Of a stretch of DNA of 64,000 nucleotides, positions 45,201 through 56,604 are shown one piece after another (position 1 is the first letter of the stretch; every line of letters begins with the position of its first letter). The stretch spans positions 806,001-870,000 of the forward strand of contig OZ237757.1 in assembly GCA_965178125.1 (NCBI GenBank), read 5' to 3'. This DNA comes from Bilabrum cf. latius (taxonomy: Eukaryota; Bigyra: Bicosoecida; Bigyra; Bicosoecida). The notes beneath the pieces are model-generated. The model made no database searches, had not been told where the DNA came from, and worked only from the letters and a program-made list of their open reading frames with translations. A program made the translations under genes and the position numbers.

Positions 45201-48200
45201 CGACGACGACGCTCTGGACCGGCTTGTTGCCTCTGGGGAGCTGACGAGGGGGTGGGTGCGCGGGTCCGAGATGGCCGCGGAATCGCAGGGTGACGATGAG
45301 GCGTCTGAGCCTGGGTCGGTTCCTGGGGATGGGGATGGGGATGGTGGGGATGGTGGCACCGCGGATTCGTTAGCGGCGACAGAGAGCTTGGATCAGGACG
45401 GTGAGGGCGAGGTGGATGCGGGTGATGGAGGCATTATCGTCAGGCGGCCCCATCAAGCAGCAGAGGGCCGCACTGCTGGCGCCGGCGCAAGGCAGCCGCA
45501 GGGTCAGGGTCAGGGTCACGGCCGGCCAGCTGCCGAGGCCGAGGCTGCAGCGCTCTTGCTCATTCGCGGGGCGGTGCGGAACATCCTCAGGGCCGGCGCC
45601 GCGCAATCAGTGCAGCTGGAGGAGGACTCTGCCCTGGCCGGTTCCGCTGGGGCGGGCATGGGCATGGGCACGGCACAGTCGGGGTCGGCCAGGGCCAGGG
45701 ACGCAGTGACAGCCGTGGTGCTTCGGACCCACGGTGCGGGCCAGCTGCTGGGCCTGGGCGCGGCGTGGCAGGGGGGGCAGGAGGGGGAGGGCCCTGGCGC
45801 TGCGGGGACGCTCCCCTCCCAGCTGGTGCAGGTGCACCACGGCCGGCCCGGAGCGAGCGGGCGTGACGAGTGGGGCGTGCCGGGGATCCGATCGATGCTG
45901 GGCGGCGGGGAGGAGGAAGTGGACGAGGAAGGAGAGGGGGGAGTGGGTGTGCAGGATGCTTGGACCCCCCTCGCGCACGCTGCCGTGGTGTCTAGCCTAT
46001 CGGGCCGAGGGAGGCACGTGGAGGCTGCCGCGCGCGCCTTGGGGATCGAGGCGGTGGGTGTGCTGGAGAAGGTGCTGGCAGTCGATGGCGCGGCCGGGCT
46101 TGCGCGGGCGGTGGCTGTGGCGAACAGCAAGGGACAGGGGTAGGAACCCTCCGCCCTGAGCTCACTCGTCACACCCAGTGCGCGCGACTGGGACTCGCTC
46201 CTCTCCCAGATCGAGGCGTCCTGGAGATAGGCGGGCAAGGGGGCCGAGGGGGCGCTCGGCATGGCGGGGATGGGCGGGGGCGCAAGCGAGGCTGTCGCGC
46301 CCAACGGTGACATCCCGGGCGCAACCACGCAGTAGAAGAAGATCAGGACCACGAGGAGCAAGGACGGCAAGCGGGGGGGCAACAAGAAGACGACCGCGGA
46401 AGAGATGGACGCGCCGCTGCCGGAGGCCGTGACGGCTGCCCTGCACGCCCTCTGCTCTCGATCGGCCGACCTGAGCAGGGAGGCGCACCGCCTCGGGGAA
46501 CAACAGAGGGGTGGTCAAACCGGCGGTAGCAGTGGCGATCCGCTCGCCCTAGCACTGGGTGGTCAAACGCGGGACGGATCCTTGGCCGCCAGTTCCCCGG
46601 AGCTTGAGGCGCTGCTTGACGCCGCCGGGGCCTGCGCCGCCGCGCTCGTCCTGACGGTGCGCACCGCCTTGGACGCGGGCTTTGCTCCCAGGGACGCGGA
46701 CGTGGCCGCCGTGCTGGAGATGGCGGCTGGCAGCGGGGCCGCCCGCCGCGCCCTGGAGTCCTGCGTGAGCCCGGGTGCTCGGGCGGGCACGCTGGCCTTC
46801 CGTGCGCTCCTGCGGGGACTAGGGTGGTGCGCCGACCCGAGTCCTGCTCTGCTGGAGGCGGTCGCGGACACGATGCGCGAGGTGGGTGCGGTGCCGGACC
46901 GGGCGCTCCTGCAGGCCGCCACGCCGCTGTCCCGGAGGCTTCGGTTGGACGCTCGACGAACGTTCGTCAGGGTTGCGGAGGAGGCCGCGGCGGAGGGCCG
47001 GCGGTCGGGTGCGTGGGCGCTCGGGAGCGGCGCGGGCGCGGGCGGCGGGAGCAGCGCTGATGGTGCCCTGGGCGGCGGGTCCCTGCATGACAGTGGTCGC
47101 GGTGGTGCCTTGGAAGACGATGCCCAGCCCTCTGGCGCCGGGGCAGGGGCGGGGGGGCTCTCCTTCCTGGAGGCCTCTGGGCACGCGGACCGCGGGGCTA
47201 GCTCTCTGCAGCAGGCAGTGCTGCCTCTCATGCGGCAATGGGCGCTGGAGAGGCAGCGGTGTCTGGCCGTGGCGGCGCACTGCCTGTCGGGGCAGGAGGC
47301 GGAGGGGCTGCTGGCCCTCAGGAGGGACGCGGTTGTGGCGGGGATCGCGATCCAGGGGGTGGGCAAAGGCGACGGGGATGCCACCGGCGAGGCTGGTGGG
47401 GGGCGCAGAGGCGCAGCGCGGGGTGAGTTCGGCATGGAACAGGACGATGGTGAAGAAGAAGAAGAAGAGGAGGCGATCGATGCGGCGATGGAGGTGCTGG
47501 CACCCACCTCGGCGGCTGGACAGAGGCCTGGCGCGCGCAAGGCCCTGGCTTATGCCGTGCGCTCTATCCGAAGCGCGGGCGGGTCCCCCGAGACATACAT
47601 CACGAGAGCTGCGCTCCGGGTGGCGGGAGGGCTCGGGCTGCACCTGCTGGGGGCCTCCTGCCCTGCTGACGTGGTGCAGATGGTGGCGGCGGCTTGTCGG
47701 TCGTCCCAGCCAGAGCCCGCCGTGCAGCAGGCCCGGGCTGCCCAGCCTGCTATTGAGAACGGCCTTGATGCTGGTCCTGGTGCTGGTGCTGGTGCTGCGG
47801 TTGGCACTGGGGCTGGGGGTGGTACTGCTGACCCGATGCCACAGTTGACGGCGGGTACCAGCCATAGCACCAGCGGCAGCCGCAGCCGCAGCACCAGTCC
47901 AGGCACGACCACTGACGGTTCCGGAAGGGGCGGGCTCCGTGTGAGCGCCGTGCGACCGCTCGCGTTCGGCAGAGACCACCAGCGGGACGGTGACCGGGGC
48001 CAGGAGAGCGTGCCTCCTCCCGCCACGGCCCCTCCCGCCATGGGTGGCCGGCATAGCGGCACCAGCACCGGCACCGCGCACCACGACGCCTCGCCAGCTG
48101 GGCACGGGCACAGCAGGCGCAGAGCTCCCGAGGAGGGGGAGCCCCCCTCTCTGGTCAGGGAACAAGGGGCGGCAGCCGCCTCGATGGCGCCTGCCGCAGC

Positions 48201-51200
48201 TGGCACATCGTCCTACTCTGGCTCCGCAGGGTCACCCATGTCCTCGTCATCCTAGTTCACCCCGTATGTGGTGGGCAGCTCGATCACGTTGCCTGGTATG
48301 AGCGTTCCTGCGGGCAGTGGGTAGGGCACCAGCGGTGCAGATGCCAAAGCAGGCGATTATTAGAGCGAGAGCGGTGCAGACGGGCGCGCAGACCCCGCCC
48401 CCGGACCTCGAGACCTTGGTCCCGCAGTGAGCGACGACGAGGCGGCCCACAAGGAGTCGCCCTAGCACGAGCAGGAGCAGGAGCAGGAGCAGGGGCAATC
48501 GAGGCACGGCGAGGAGCAGGAAGATGTGGACGCGCAGTTCCGCAGGGAGAACGCAGCCCGCCTCAGGGAGCTGCAGGCAGAGCTGCTCGGGGAGGAGTAG
48601 CAGGCGCCAAACGCCCAGAGGGTTGTATTGGGGGATGCGGGGGCTGGCGCTAGCGCCAGTGCTGCAGGGGGCCAGCTGGGACCGTCGAATGCGGCGAGGC
48701 ACGGCCCGGGCCATCCGGCCCCGTGGTCTCCCTCGTCACACGGCGCTGCTCGGAGCGGCCTCTACGACGACCTGCCCATGGGTTTCTCGTCCTTTAACGG
48801 CTCCGAGTCCGTCATGGGTGCCCCGGGGGACAGCGGGGGCAGCGCCGCCTCTGCAGGTCTCGAGGGTGGCAGATTGCCCACAGACCCGGCTGACGTGGCC
48901 AACCAGCTCGGTCCACACCGGAAGCCGTTTGCTGTGGTGACCCGCCGCCCCAGCGAGTTGCCCCGCCAGATCCGTGAGGCGGCCAGGGCAGGCCAAGAGT
49001 GGGCAAAGTCGAGGCACGATGGCACAGGAAGGTCCTCTGGGCATCAGGAACAACAACAGCAGCAGTAGGAAGCACCGCCCCCGCCCCCACCCTCCTCCTC
49101 TCGACCCCAGCCATCCACTGCTGGCGAGGCCTTGACGGCATCCACATCCACATCCGGATCTACACCTAAACCTACACCTGCACCCACATCATCCACGAGG
49201 CCAAGCACAGGGCGGAAGAGGAAGCTGCTGCCCGAGGCGGACCCTGCCATGGGGGAACCCCTGGATCCGGAGGGGTTCCCGCTGGGGGCCCCCCGGGAGG
49301 CCGCCCCGCGAGAGGAAGACGTGGCCAAAGTGGCGCCCTCCGCCCTGGGGCGGTGGCTCCGTGGATCTCTCGAGTCCCAGGTCCGCCAGGCGGCCAAAGA
49401 GGCGGCCGAGGAGGCAGACCAGATCAGGAAGGGGGCAGAGGACACGGCCAGGAGGGTGACCCCGGCGATGCTGGGGGAGGCGGTCGGGGGAGGCGCGGGG
49501 GCGGGTGCGGGTGCACTGCACGGAGGTGCTGGCGGGGTTGGGCCTCGCCCCAGCCTCGAGCCCGGGCTGGCGGAGATGTTCCGCTAGACTGCCGCGGCGC
49601 CTGGTTTCGTCCCGCTGCCTCTCACCAGGACGGCCGGCCGCGACGTGTGGGGCTCCCACGGTGCCATCGCGCGCACTGCCGCGGACCTGAGGGCGCAGGC
49701 ATCGGCATAGGCGGAGGCGGCGGCTGCTGGGTCGGACGAGTCGAGACCTGGGGGCGTTGCCGCCGGGCGTGACGGATCACAGGGTATCTGGGGAACAACG
49801 GGATCTCATGGAGAGATGCAAGGTGGCGGGAGTTACTCCGATGCAGGCACACCTGCACAGGAGCCGGGACAGTGGCGGCACACGGAGGGGGGGGGGGGCG
49901 CCTCTGGCCGGCGGTGGCCGCGTGATGATGGGCAGCGCCGGGGTGATCCACCTCCCGGATGCGGCAGGCATCGACCGCGCCGCCGCCCAGATCGCGGCAA
50001 GGCTGGGGCCCTCCAGGAACGAGGACGAGGTGTTTGCCGCGATCCTGGGTGACCTGGCCAAAGCGGCGGGCAGGCAGCCCCCGAGGCCCGACCTGCCCGC
50101 GCCTCCGATGGCTCGGCCTGCCGATCCCGATCCAGCGCACCCGATGGCAGAAGGCAACGCGAGGCCGAGCCCGGGCGCTGGCTCGGGGCCAGTGGCCAGG
50201 ACCCCTGCCTCCTTGGCACTGGAGGAGGAGGTGCGTCGCATGGCGGGGCGCGCGGTGGGCGTCCGCGCCGAGTGCGAGACGCTCGAAGGGATGCTGTCGT
50301 CGGCGGCGGCTGACCTGGTGCGGGAAGAGAGCGCGCTGAGCGAGGCTCTGAGCAGACTGACGGACCTGCGCGTGATGGCGAGCGTGCTGGGGCTGCAGGG
50401 AGGTGCCAGTGGGGGAGAGGGGCACCTGCTGGACGAGGACGAGCACGATATGGACATGTAGGACGACTACCCTGATGCCATGGGACTGGCACGGCAGCTG
50501 GGCCGGCGCTGGGGAGGGGGCGCGAGTGGCAGCACCCAGCTGGCCCTTGCTTCCGACGTGTTCTCCAGGCGGCTGGAGGAGCTTGGCGTGGGGGAACAGC
50601 GGCGGGCGGCGGCGGCTGGAGCCGTGCTGCAGCAGGGGCTGCGGCAGCTGCTTCTGGAGCTGCAGGAGCAGGAGATGTCCATGGCCGCTTGGATGCAGGG
50701 GGCGAGGGCGGGCAGCGGCGAGGGCGGGGCCAGGCACCGAGACGGTGCCGCAGAGGTGCTGTCCGCTGCTGGCAGGGCGGGGACTTTGCACGCGGATCGA
50801 GAGCGCCGGCGAGAGGCGGCGCTCCAGCGGGCACAGAGGTCGCTGGGCGCTGACCTGGCGGGTGAGCTGCGAGAGCTTCTGGGTGGCATGGGCGGGGGCG
50901 GGGGCGACGGCGGCATGGGTATCGCGCCGGGGTCTGACTTGGATCTATTCGAGAGCGACAGCCTTGATGGCGATGGGGACGGGGACGGGGTTCGTGATGG
51001 TGATCGTGATGCAGGTGGCGGTCAATCGCAAGGGGGCGGGTCCTATGCCAGCGCCGCGCTTAGGACGTACGGGTCCTTTTTCGAGGGTGCGGGTGCGGGC
51101 GTGGGCGTGGGCAGGGGGGGCAAGTCACCCTCCCCGCCTCCCCCGGGGGGTGACCCCACTTCCCCCCTGGGAATGCGGGGTCCATCGTGGCAGCCTTCCG

Positions 51201-53923
51201 TCCTTCTGGACTCCACGCGGGGACCGGGGCGCTCGCAGGGCAGCAGGAGTGGAGGCGATCCCAACGGATCTGTGCCGAAGCAGCGTGCGGGCGCCGGGAG
51301 GGGCAATGGTGGAGAAGAGGAAGGCGGGGCGCAGTGGGCGGCCCGGGTGCACGAGGGGTACAGCGCCACCCTGCGCGTGCTGCAGACCAAGGAGCGGGAG
51401 GTGCAGGGGCGACTGAGCGGCGCCAGGGAACAAATAGAGGCGCTGGAGGCCCAGAGGTTCAGGGATCTCGAGACCGTGCGCCGCAATGCGCTGCAGCTGG
51501 TGGCCTCGACCGCCCGCGGTGCCGCGACGGCGGGCTCGCCCCTGGTTCCGCACAGAGGCGGCAGGAAGATCCAGGGGGCCCATCGGTCCCACCCTTTTTG
51601 GGGCCTGGGCCTGCTCTCGCTCGCGAACGGGAGGCTGGCGGGGGCGGCCATGGCTGCTGCGGCTGCGGGAGCCATCGCTCCCCTCACCCCGCGGTATGCG
51701 GGGCTGTCGCACGGCAGGTGGGGACAGGGACAGGGACAGGGACATTCGTGGCCAAAGGAACCGGAGATGGAGGGAGAGGGAGAGGGAGGGGGGGGTCTGC
51801 GGCCCGCGGGGCAGGGCGTGGTGGGGTCTGCCGCGCTCCTCGGGGTGCAGCTGAGCGAGGCCCGGGCGAGGGCCAGGGAACACATGGACGCGCAGCTGAA
51901 GTCCGCCGAGTCGGCAGCTGCGCTCGCAGGGCGGAGGGCGGAGGCACTTCGGCTGCGGGTGGGCGAAATGCGCCAAATGCTGGGCACTTGGCGGAGGGAG
52001 CTGGAGCGGGCGGAGCAGGGGCTCAGGGAACAAGAAGAGGGCCGCATATCCGCCGAGAAGCAGGCGGGCGAGCTGGCGGAGGCGCTGCGGGCCCACGTAC
52101 AGGCGGGCGCCAGGACCAGGGAACAAGCCGAGCGGCGCGTGCGCTCCCTGGAGACGGCTCTGGAGGGCCTGCGGGACCAGACGAGGACCGACACGGTGCG
52201 CCGGCTGGAGGCCAGACTCAGGGACGCGCGGGCCCGGGGCAAGCTGCGGGGGGCCAGCGACGGGAGGACCGACCTGGAGGCGGCGCAGGCGGAGTGTGGC
52301 GCGGGGGTGCGGGAGGCGCAGGCGCACGAGGTGCAGAGGGTGAGGGGGGCCCGGGACGGCGTAGAGTCGGAGATGAGGCAGCACCTGGAGCCCGCGCTGA
52401 GGGCGGAGAGGGCGGAGGTGGAGGCCGCGGCGGGGCGGCGCGTGGCGCTCGAGGCGAGGCTGCAGGCGGCCCGCGGGTTGTTGTCCAGGGAACAAGCCGG
52501 CCTCGCGAGGGAGAGAGGGCTGCTGGTCGAGGCCCGGGGGTGGGAGAGGGCATGGGCAGAGGGCAAGGGCGGTGGCAGGGGGCACCCGCAGCTTGAGCTG
52601 GGGGGCCCATCGGGAGCCTCGGGTGCTGGCGCTGGTGCTGGTGCTGGTGCCGACGGGGGTAGGGAGGCCGGCCGGGACTCGGGTCTGTCTGTGGAGGCCA
52701 CTGCAGTCCCTTCGAGTCCGTCAGCGTCAACGCCGGCCGCCGAGCTGGGGGCCGATCCGCAAGAGGAGGAGGAAGAGGAGGATACAGGTCTGCACAAAGC
52801 GGATGCGGAGGGGTCTGCGCGAGGCCCTGCCGAGTGGCACGCCTCGCTGATGGCGATGGCATCGAGGCTGGCAGGCGAGGGGGGGCGGGGCGAGGGGGGG
52901 CGGGGCGAGGGGGGCAATGAGACTCGCGACACGAACCCTGGCGAAGGTTCGATCGTCGGGGGGAGGAGCGAGCAGCGCGCCAGTGGGGAGTCCTGGGGCG
53001 GGAGCGGGCTGCTGGGCCAGCTGCTGCGTGACTGGATGGACGTTGGCGCAAGCGCGGATGACCTTGCGGATCTGCTGGACGTGGTTGCCCCGGACGGGGC
53101 TGGGACTATCGGCAGCAGCGGCGCCAATGGTAACAAGGAGCACGACGCATCGCTTCCAACCCCTCAAGCAGACAGCGCGCGTGCTCTGGCCGCCCACAGC
53201 CCGTCCAACGGCGGTACATCGTCGCAGCCTTCTCTTGCGGCCAGTGGCAAAGCCAAGGCAGTCAGCGACAGGCTGCTCGGCGAGCCGGGGTGGCCGTTCC
53301 GGGGGCGCCCTGAAGCGCTTCACGCGGCCATCAATGAGCTCAAACGGGAGTTTGCTGAACTGCGGCGCCGAGCACCGGGCCTCGTGGACACCTTGACCGT
53401 GCTGGAGGCAGGCAAGGGGTCAACGAGCGCTGAGGTGCCTATGAACGCGATGGTGCGCGCGGGTGTGGCAGAATCGCTGCTAGAGGAAGTGGTGCCTGGC
53501 GCTGGCGAGGACGAGCACGGGCACGGGGATGTGGGTCGTGCGGGCAGTTTTGCATCCGATGCGGTGGCCCGCCGCCTGGCTGCAGGCTTCGCGACTCCTG
53601 GCAAGCCCGGTGAAGTAGGGGGAATCGACACTGGTACCAAGCAGGACATAAACGCTCGCAGGAGCGGGGGGCCTGCCGGTACAGCCGCGCAGCTCACCCC
53701 CCGCAGGTCTGGCCCACTGCCCCGCGTGGCGGCCCTGGCTGGCTCGTAGACCCTGGATGGAAGGCCGCTCTCGCCGTGGGATGCCGCCCGGCTGCTGGCC
53801 GGTGCGGGAGCCACAACAGGATCGGGATCCGGGTCGGGAGGAATGAACGTTGCGTCCTTTGGACGCCGGCCAAGACAGGACCTGGCCTGGCGACGAGCGC
53901 GGGCTTCGAGATAGCGCAAGTAA
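33217..53923 (+). CDS. Giant DH-PH (RhoGEF-like) / PPR-like / coiled-coil protein, about 6,840 codons, 28 in-frame TAGs
   Basis: Exon 1 is 33217-33246 (MVESAQFEVL), then a 189-nt intron GTGAGC...CGCAG, then one exon from 33436. Splicing yields AQFEVLTSQAFLVE-[TAG]-IGLLIDCYLDPL, the first helix of a Dbl-homology domain; ARLRRPFALYMVEHRAW follows as a later DH helix. A PH-like domain begins near 36230 (VLRKGVLDKR...RRWAGRYYAA) and, after a large Gly insert, ends with its helix near 37170 (SQDDAQEWVLALAAALEAR). PPR-like helical pairs appear at 38060-38170, 38850-38960, 41490-41600 (QALMVAFSGTGSSRRVLEAA, then HEGVAPDMPT) and 43680-43890. A long coiled coil spans about 51340-52570. The frame has no TAA or TGA from 33436 to about 49890, where a 12-G run shifts it by one; the new frame runs through more TAGs to TAA 53921-53923. 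Likely a scaffold with small-GTPase exchange activity; function beyond the domains is unknown. Confidence 0.75.
37665..37682 (+). repeat. Interstitial telomere-like (TTAGGG)3 inside the giant ORF
   Basis: Three perfect TTAGGG units. In the frame of the giant gene they read GGT-TAG three times (G-X-G-X-G-X-G), within a KGKG-type basic linker. Three TAGs in 15 bases are harmless only if TAG is sense. Confidence 0.85.
43144..43205 (+). repeat. GAG-rich microsatellite (poly-Glu)
   Basis: A run of GAG/GAA codons in the giant gene encodes more than 15 consecutive Glu residues. A similar CTC run at 59879-59914 encodes poly-Glu in the minus-strand gene at 56605-61593. Confidence 0.85.
49887..49898 (+). 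other. 12-G homopolymer at a frame change in the giant gene
   Basis: Upstream the coding frame begins at positions with remainder 1 modulo 3, downstream with remainder 2. Both sides are coding-like, and the switch can be placed in this G-run. One fewer G would make a continuous frame. An assembly indel, a polymorphism or a small intron could each explain it. Confidence 0.6.
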
Positions 53924-54173
53924 TGGTAGGAGCTGGCGGGAAGCCTTACTTTGAAATGAAAAGCACTCGGATGCATGGACCTTATGTTGTTTACTACGAT
54001 TTATCTATTGGTCTGTGAGTTTGACACTCAGACAAAAGTTGAAGCAGCGCCAATTCATGTGGACCATCATCAAAAAGACACTGAATCCATGAATTGTTCA
54101 CGAGTAGCACAGTGCCCGGGAACCAGGATCCCAGGGTAGTTGACAGGTTGACAGTGTCGACTTAACACTTCAG
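53924..54173. other. Spacer between convergent giant gene and LRR copy 3
   Basis: About 250 AT-richer bases, presumably the two 3' UTRs. No gene or clear repeat. Confidence 0.45.
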
Positions 54174-56258
54174 TTACGCATGCAGACCAACGGCATCCCC
54201 AGCACGGATTGCAACATCAACACGCGCAGCCTCACGCACCGCCCACTCATGCACACGCGCAGCCTCGCAAGCCCCCGCCCAGTCCACACCATCCCCGCAC
54301 AGCCCACGCTCCAGCGCGCCCAGCGCAGCATCCAGCAGCCCAGCCCCGGCCCCCTCCCCCAGAGCCACATCCCACAGCCCTATGGCACCCTCCCCTCCAC
54401 CACAGCTCCCCACACTGCCCCCGCACCTCGCCCCCCCCTGTCCCTCCACAAGCACTCTCTGTACCCCATCCACGCTCGCCCGCACGCCCTCCCACACCCG
54501 CGCCGCCTCTTGCTCGCAGACACGGGCCTCCTGCTGGGCCTCTTCCGCTCCCAGCCGGGCAGCCACCAGCTTGTTCCAAGCCCTCTCCTGCATCTCGAAC
54601 TCTTCATCCGCCTCCTACAGCTACCACCTGTACTTTTTGCCTCGCCGCTCATCCTCCTCGTCGTTCCCGCTCATCTCGCAAAGCTTCCTCGATTGAGCCA
54701 AGCACGCCTCCCGAGCCGCCTGCTCCCGGGCATGTGCATCCGCGCCCAGCCCCTCCCGCAGCTCCGACGCCTTCTGCCGCTCATGCATCGCACGGTCGCG
54801 CACACCACGCCACTACTCACGCAGCTTCGACAGACCCGCACGCACCTGACCCACCCACCTGCCCACACACGAGCACACACCCCCGTACCCAGCGGCCCCC
54901 ACCAGCCGCATGCACACATCCACGCAGCTCATGCCCCGCCCCGCAGGCCTGGTCCCATCCGCCCCCATGCCCCACGCGCCGTCCTGCAAGCCCCACAGAC
55001 CCCGCGTCCCATCGCCCAACTAGACCACACCGTCAAGCAGCACACACACGCAGTCCGCGTGCCCGCCCACACAGGCCCCGCACAGAGGGTCGCACAGCAG
55101 CGCGCTGCATCCTTCCAGACCCAGCCGGCTTTTCGTACGCCCGTCCACACCCACCCGCACACGGGCCCGCAAGCCCCCGCCCAGTGCCCCCAGCCGGACC
55201 CGCTTGCCCAGCTCCAGGGGCCTGCCCTCCGCCGCGGCCCGGCCCATGCGGCCTGCATCCCGGCGCGCGGCATGAGCCCTCCTGTGCAGCACCGCGGCCC
55301 GCTGGCGCCAGGAGGAGAAGCCCTCCAGGTCTTCGTTACGTGGCGGCACATCCATGTCGCGGGCCTTGAATTTGATCTGCCTCCGCTGCCGCACAGCCTG
55401 GATGGCCTCTCGCATGCGCTGTCTGCTTTCCAGCGTGCGCAGCGTGGCGCTACAGAATACGGATTGTAAGGAGTCACTTGTGGCGATCGCGGCTGCCAGG
55501 GCATCAGCTGCATCCGGCCCGATCAAGTTGCCATCTACATCGATGATTTGCAACCTGCATCGGCTGTCGGGGCCCAGGCACCGCGCCATGGCCCGCGCCA
55601 TTTCATCGCCGCCGTGAACATTACTGAGCAAGATGTTCTTCATGGATGGGCATTGCTGGATGCTGTTGAGGATGGCGGCGGCACCATCGTCGCCGATCGG
55701 GTTGTTGTCAAGACAAAGTATCTGCAGGCTGGTGCTCGCCCTGATGCCGTTCGCGATGGCAGCTGCTCCCTTGTGCTCGATGCCGCATGCATTAACAAGC
55801 ACCCGCTGCAGAGTGTTGGATTGCTCAATGGCCTTCCCAATAGCCAGAGCCCCGCCCAGGTGCAGCCAGCACATGCTCAAATCTAAGCCTTCGAGGGAGG
55901 GGTGCGCCCCGGCTGCTGCTGAAAGTGCTGCTGCTGCCTTCACGTCCAGATTTCGATTGGAACCAGCCGAGAATGAGAGTAGGCTCGAGCTCGATCGCCG
56001 CAAAGCATCCGCGATCAGGGTGGCACCCTGCGGCGTGCATCGCGTTGTGCCCACGTCCATGTCCACAATTCCTGGAGCAGTGGCAAGCAAGTCGGCAACA
56101 GCCTGAATGGCACGGCTTGAGCTCAAATCGCCAGAAAGTACAATACGCATGGGACCAGCATTTTTCTGAATCCTTCCAAGCTCATCCACGAATGCGTCGA
56201 TTTGATTTTTGTAGCACGGAACGTGTCTCGAGAGGGTATCTGTAGGATACGATGTCAT
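54174..56258 (-). CDS. Leucine-rich repeat (RNI/NLRC3-type) protein, copy 3 (inverted), 694 aa
   Basis: Same architecture and near-identical sequence to copies 1 and 2, on the opposite strand, ATG 56258 to TAA 54174-54176. It has TAGs at the three shared positions (54813, 54621, 54615, each the lowest coordinate of the codon) plus a fourth at 55020-55022. There, copies 1 and 2 have TCG: LLDGVV-TAG-LGDGTRG versus LLDGVVSLGDGTRG. The frame and sequence after the extra TAG are as well conserved as before it, so it does not behave like a knockout. The C-terminal tail (RVDVAIRAGDAVGLHA) is again copy-specific. Confidence 0.8.
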
Positions 56259-56316
56259 TCCGATGCAGTATATTAAAAATGGGAGATGCGAGAAACCTCT
56301 TTAAGAATCAGCACAG
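56259..56316 (-). promoter_or_regulatory. Conserved upstream element of LRR copy 3
   Basis: Minus-strand reading: TGTGCTGATTCTTAAAGAGG, TTTCTCGCATCTCCC, ATTTTTAATATACTGCATCG, then GA and the ATG. It is nearly the same as the element before LRR copy 2. Confidence 0.6.
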
Positions 56317-56604
56317 TCGATACTTTCACACCTATACCATCTGCCAGGTGTGCTTTCTAAACTCTGGCTGTAATCTTTGCCCTATCTGTCCAAAATGGAT
56401 TCAGCTAGACTAGTGGCGCCGCGCACTCTTGGCGGAACCGGATCCGACGGCTCGACCAGGTACGACAAGAAACAAAACAGTAACTCCCGACAAGAAGGAT
56501 AAGACGTGTATATGTACCGCAACATCTTAAAGCAGGCCTCTATCTGTCCATTGATAATAGTGGACATTCAGGATCAACAGCACAGGCGAGCACTGCCGTG
56601 AGTA
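56317..56604. other. Spacer between LRR copy 3 and the Walker-A gene
   Basis: AT-richer sequence with the remaining 5' flank of LRR copy 3 and the 3' flank of the neighbouring minus-strand gene. No gene seen. Confidence 0.4.
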
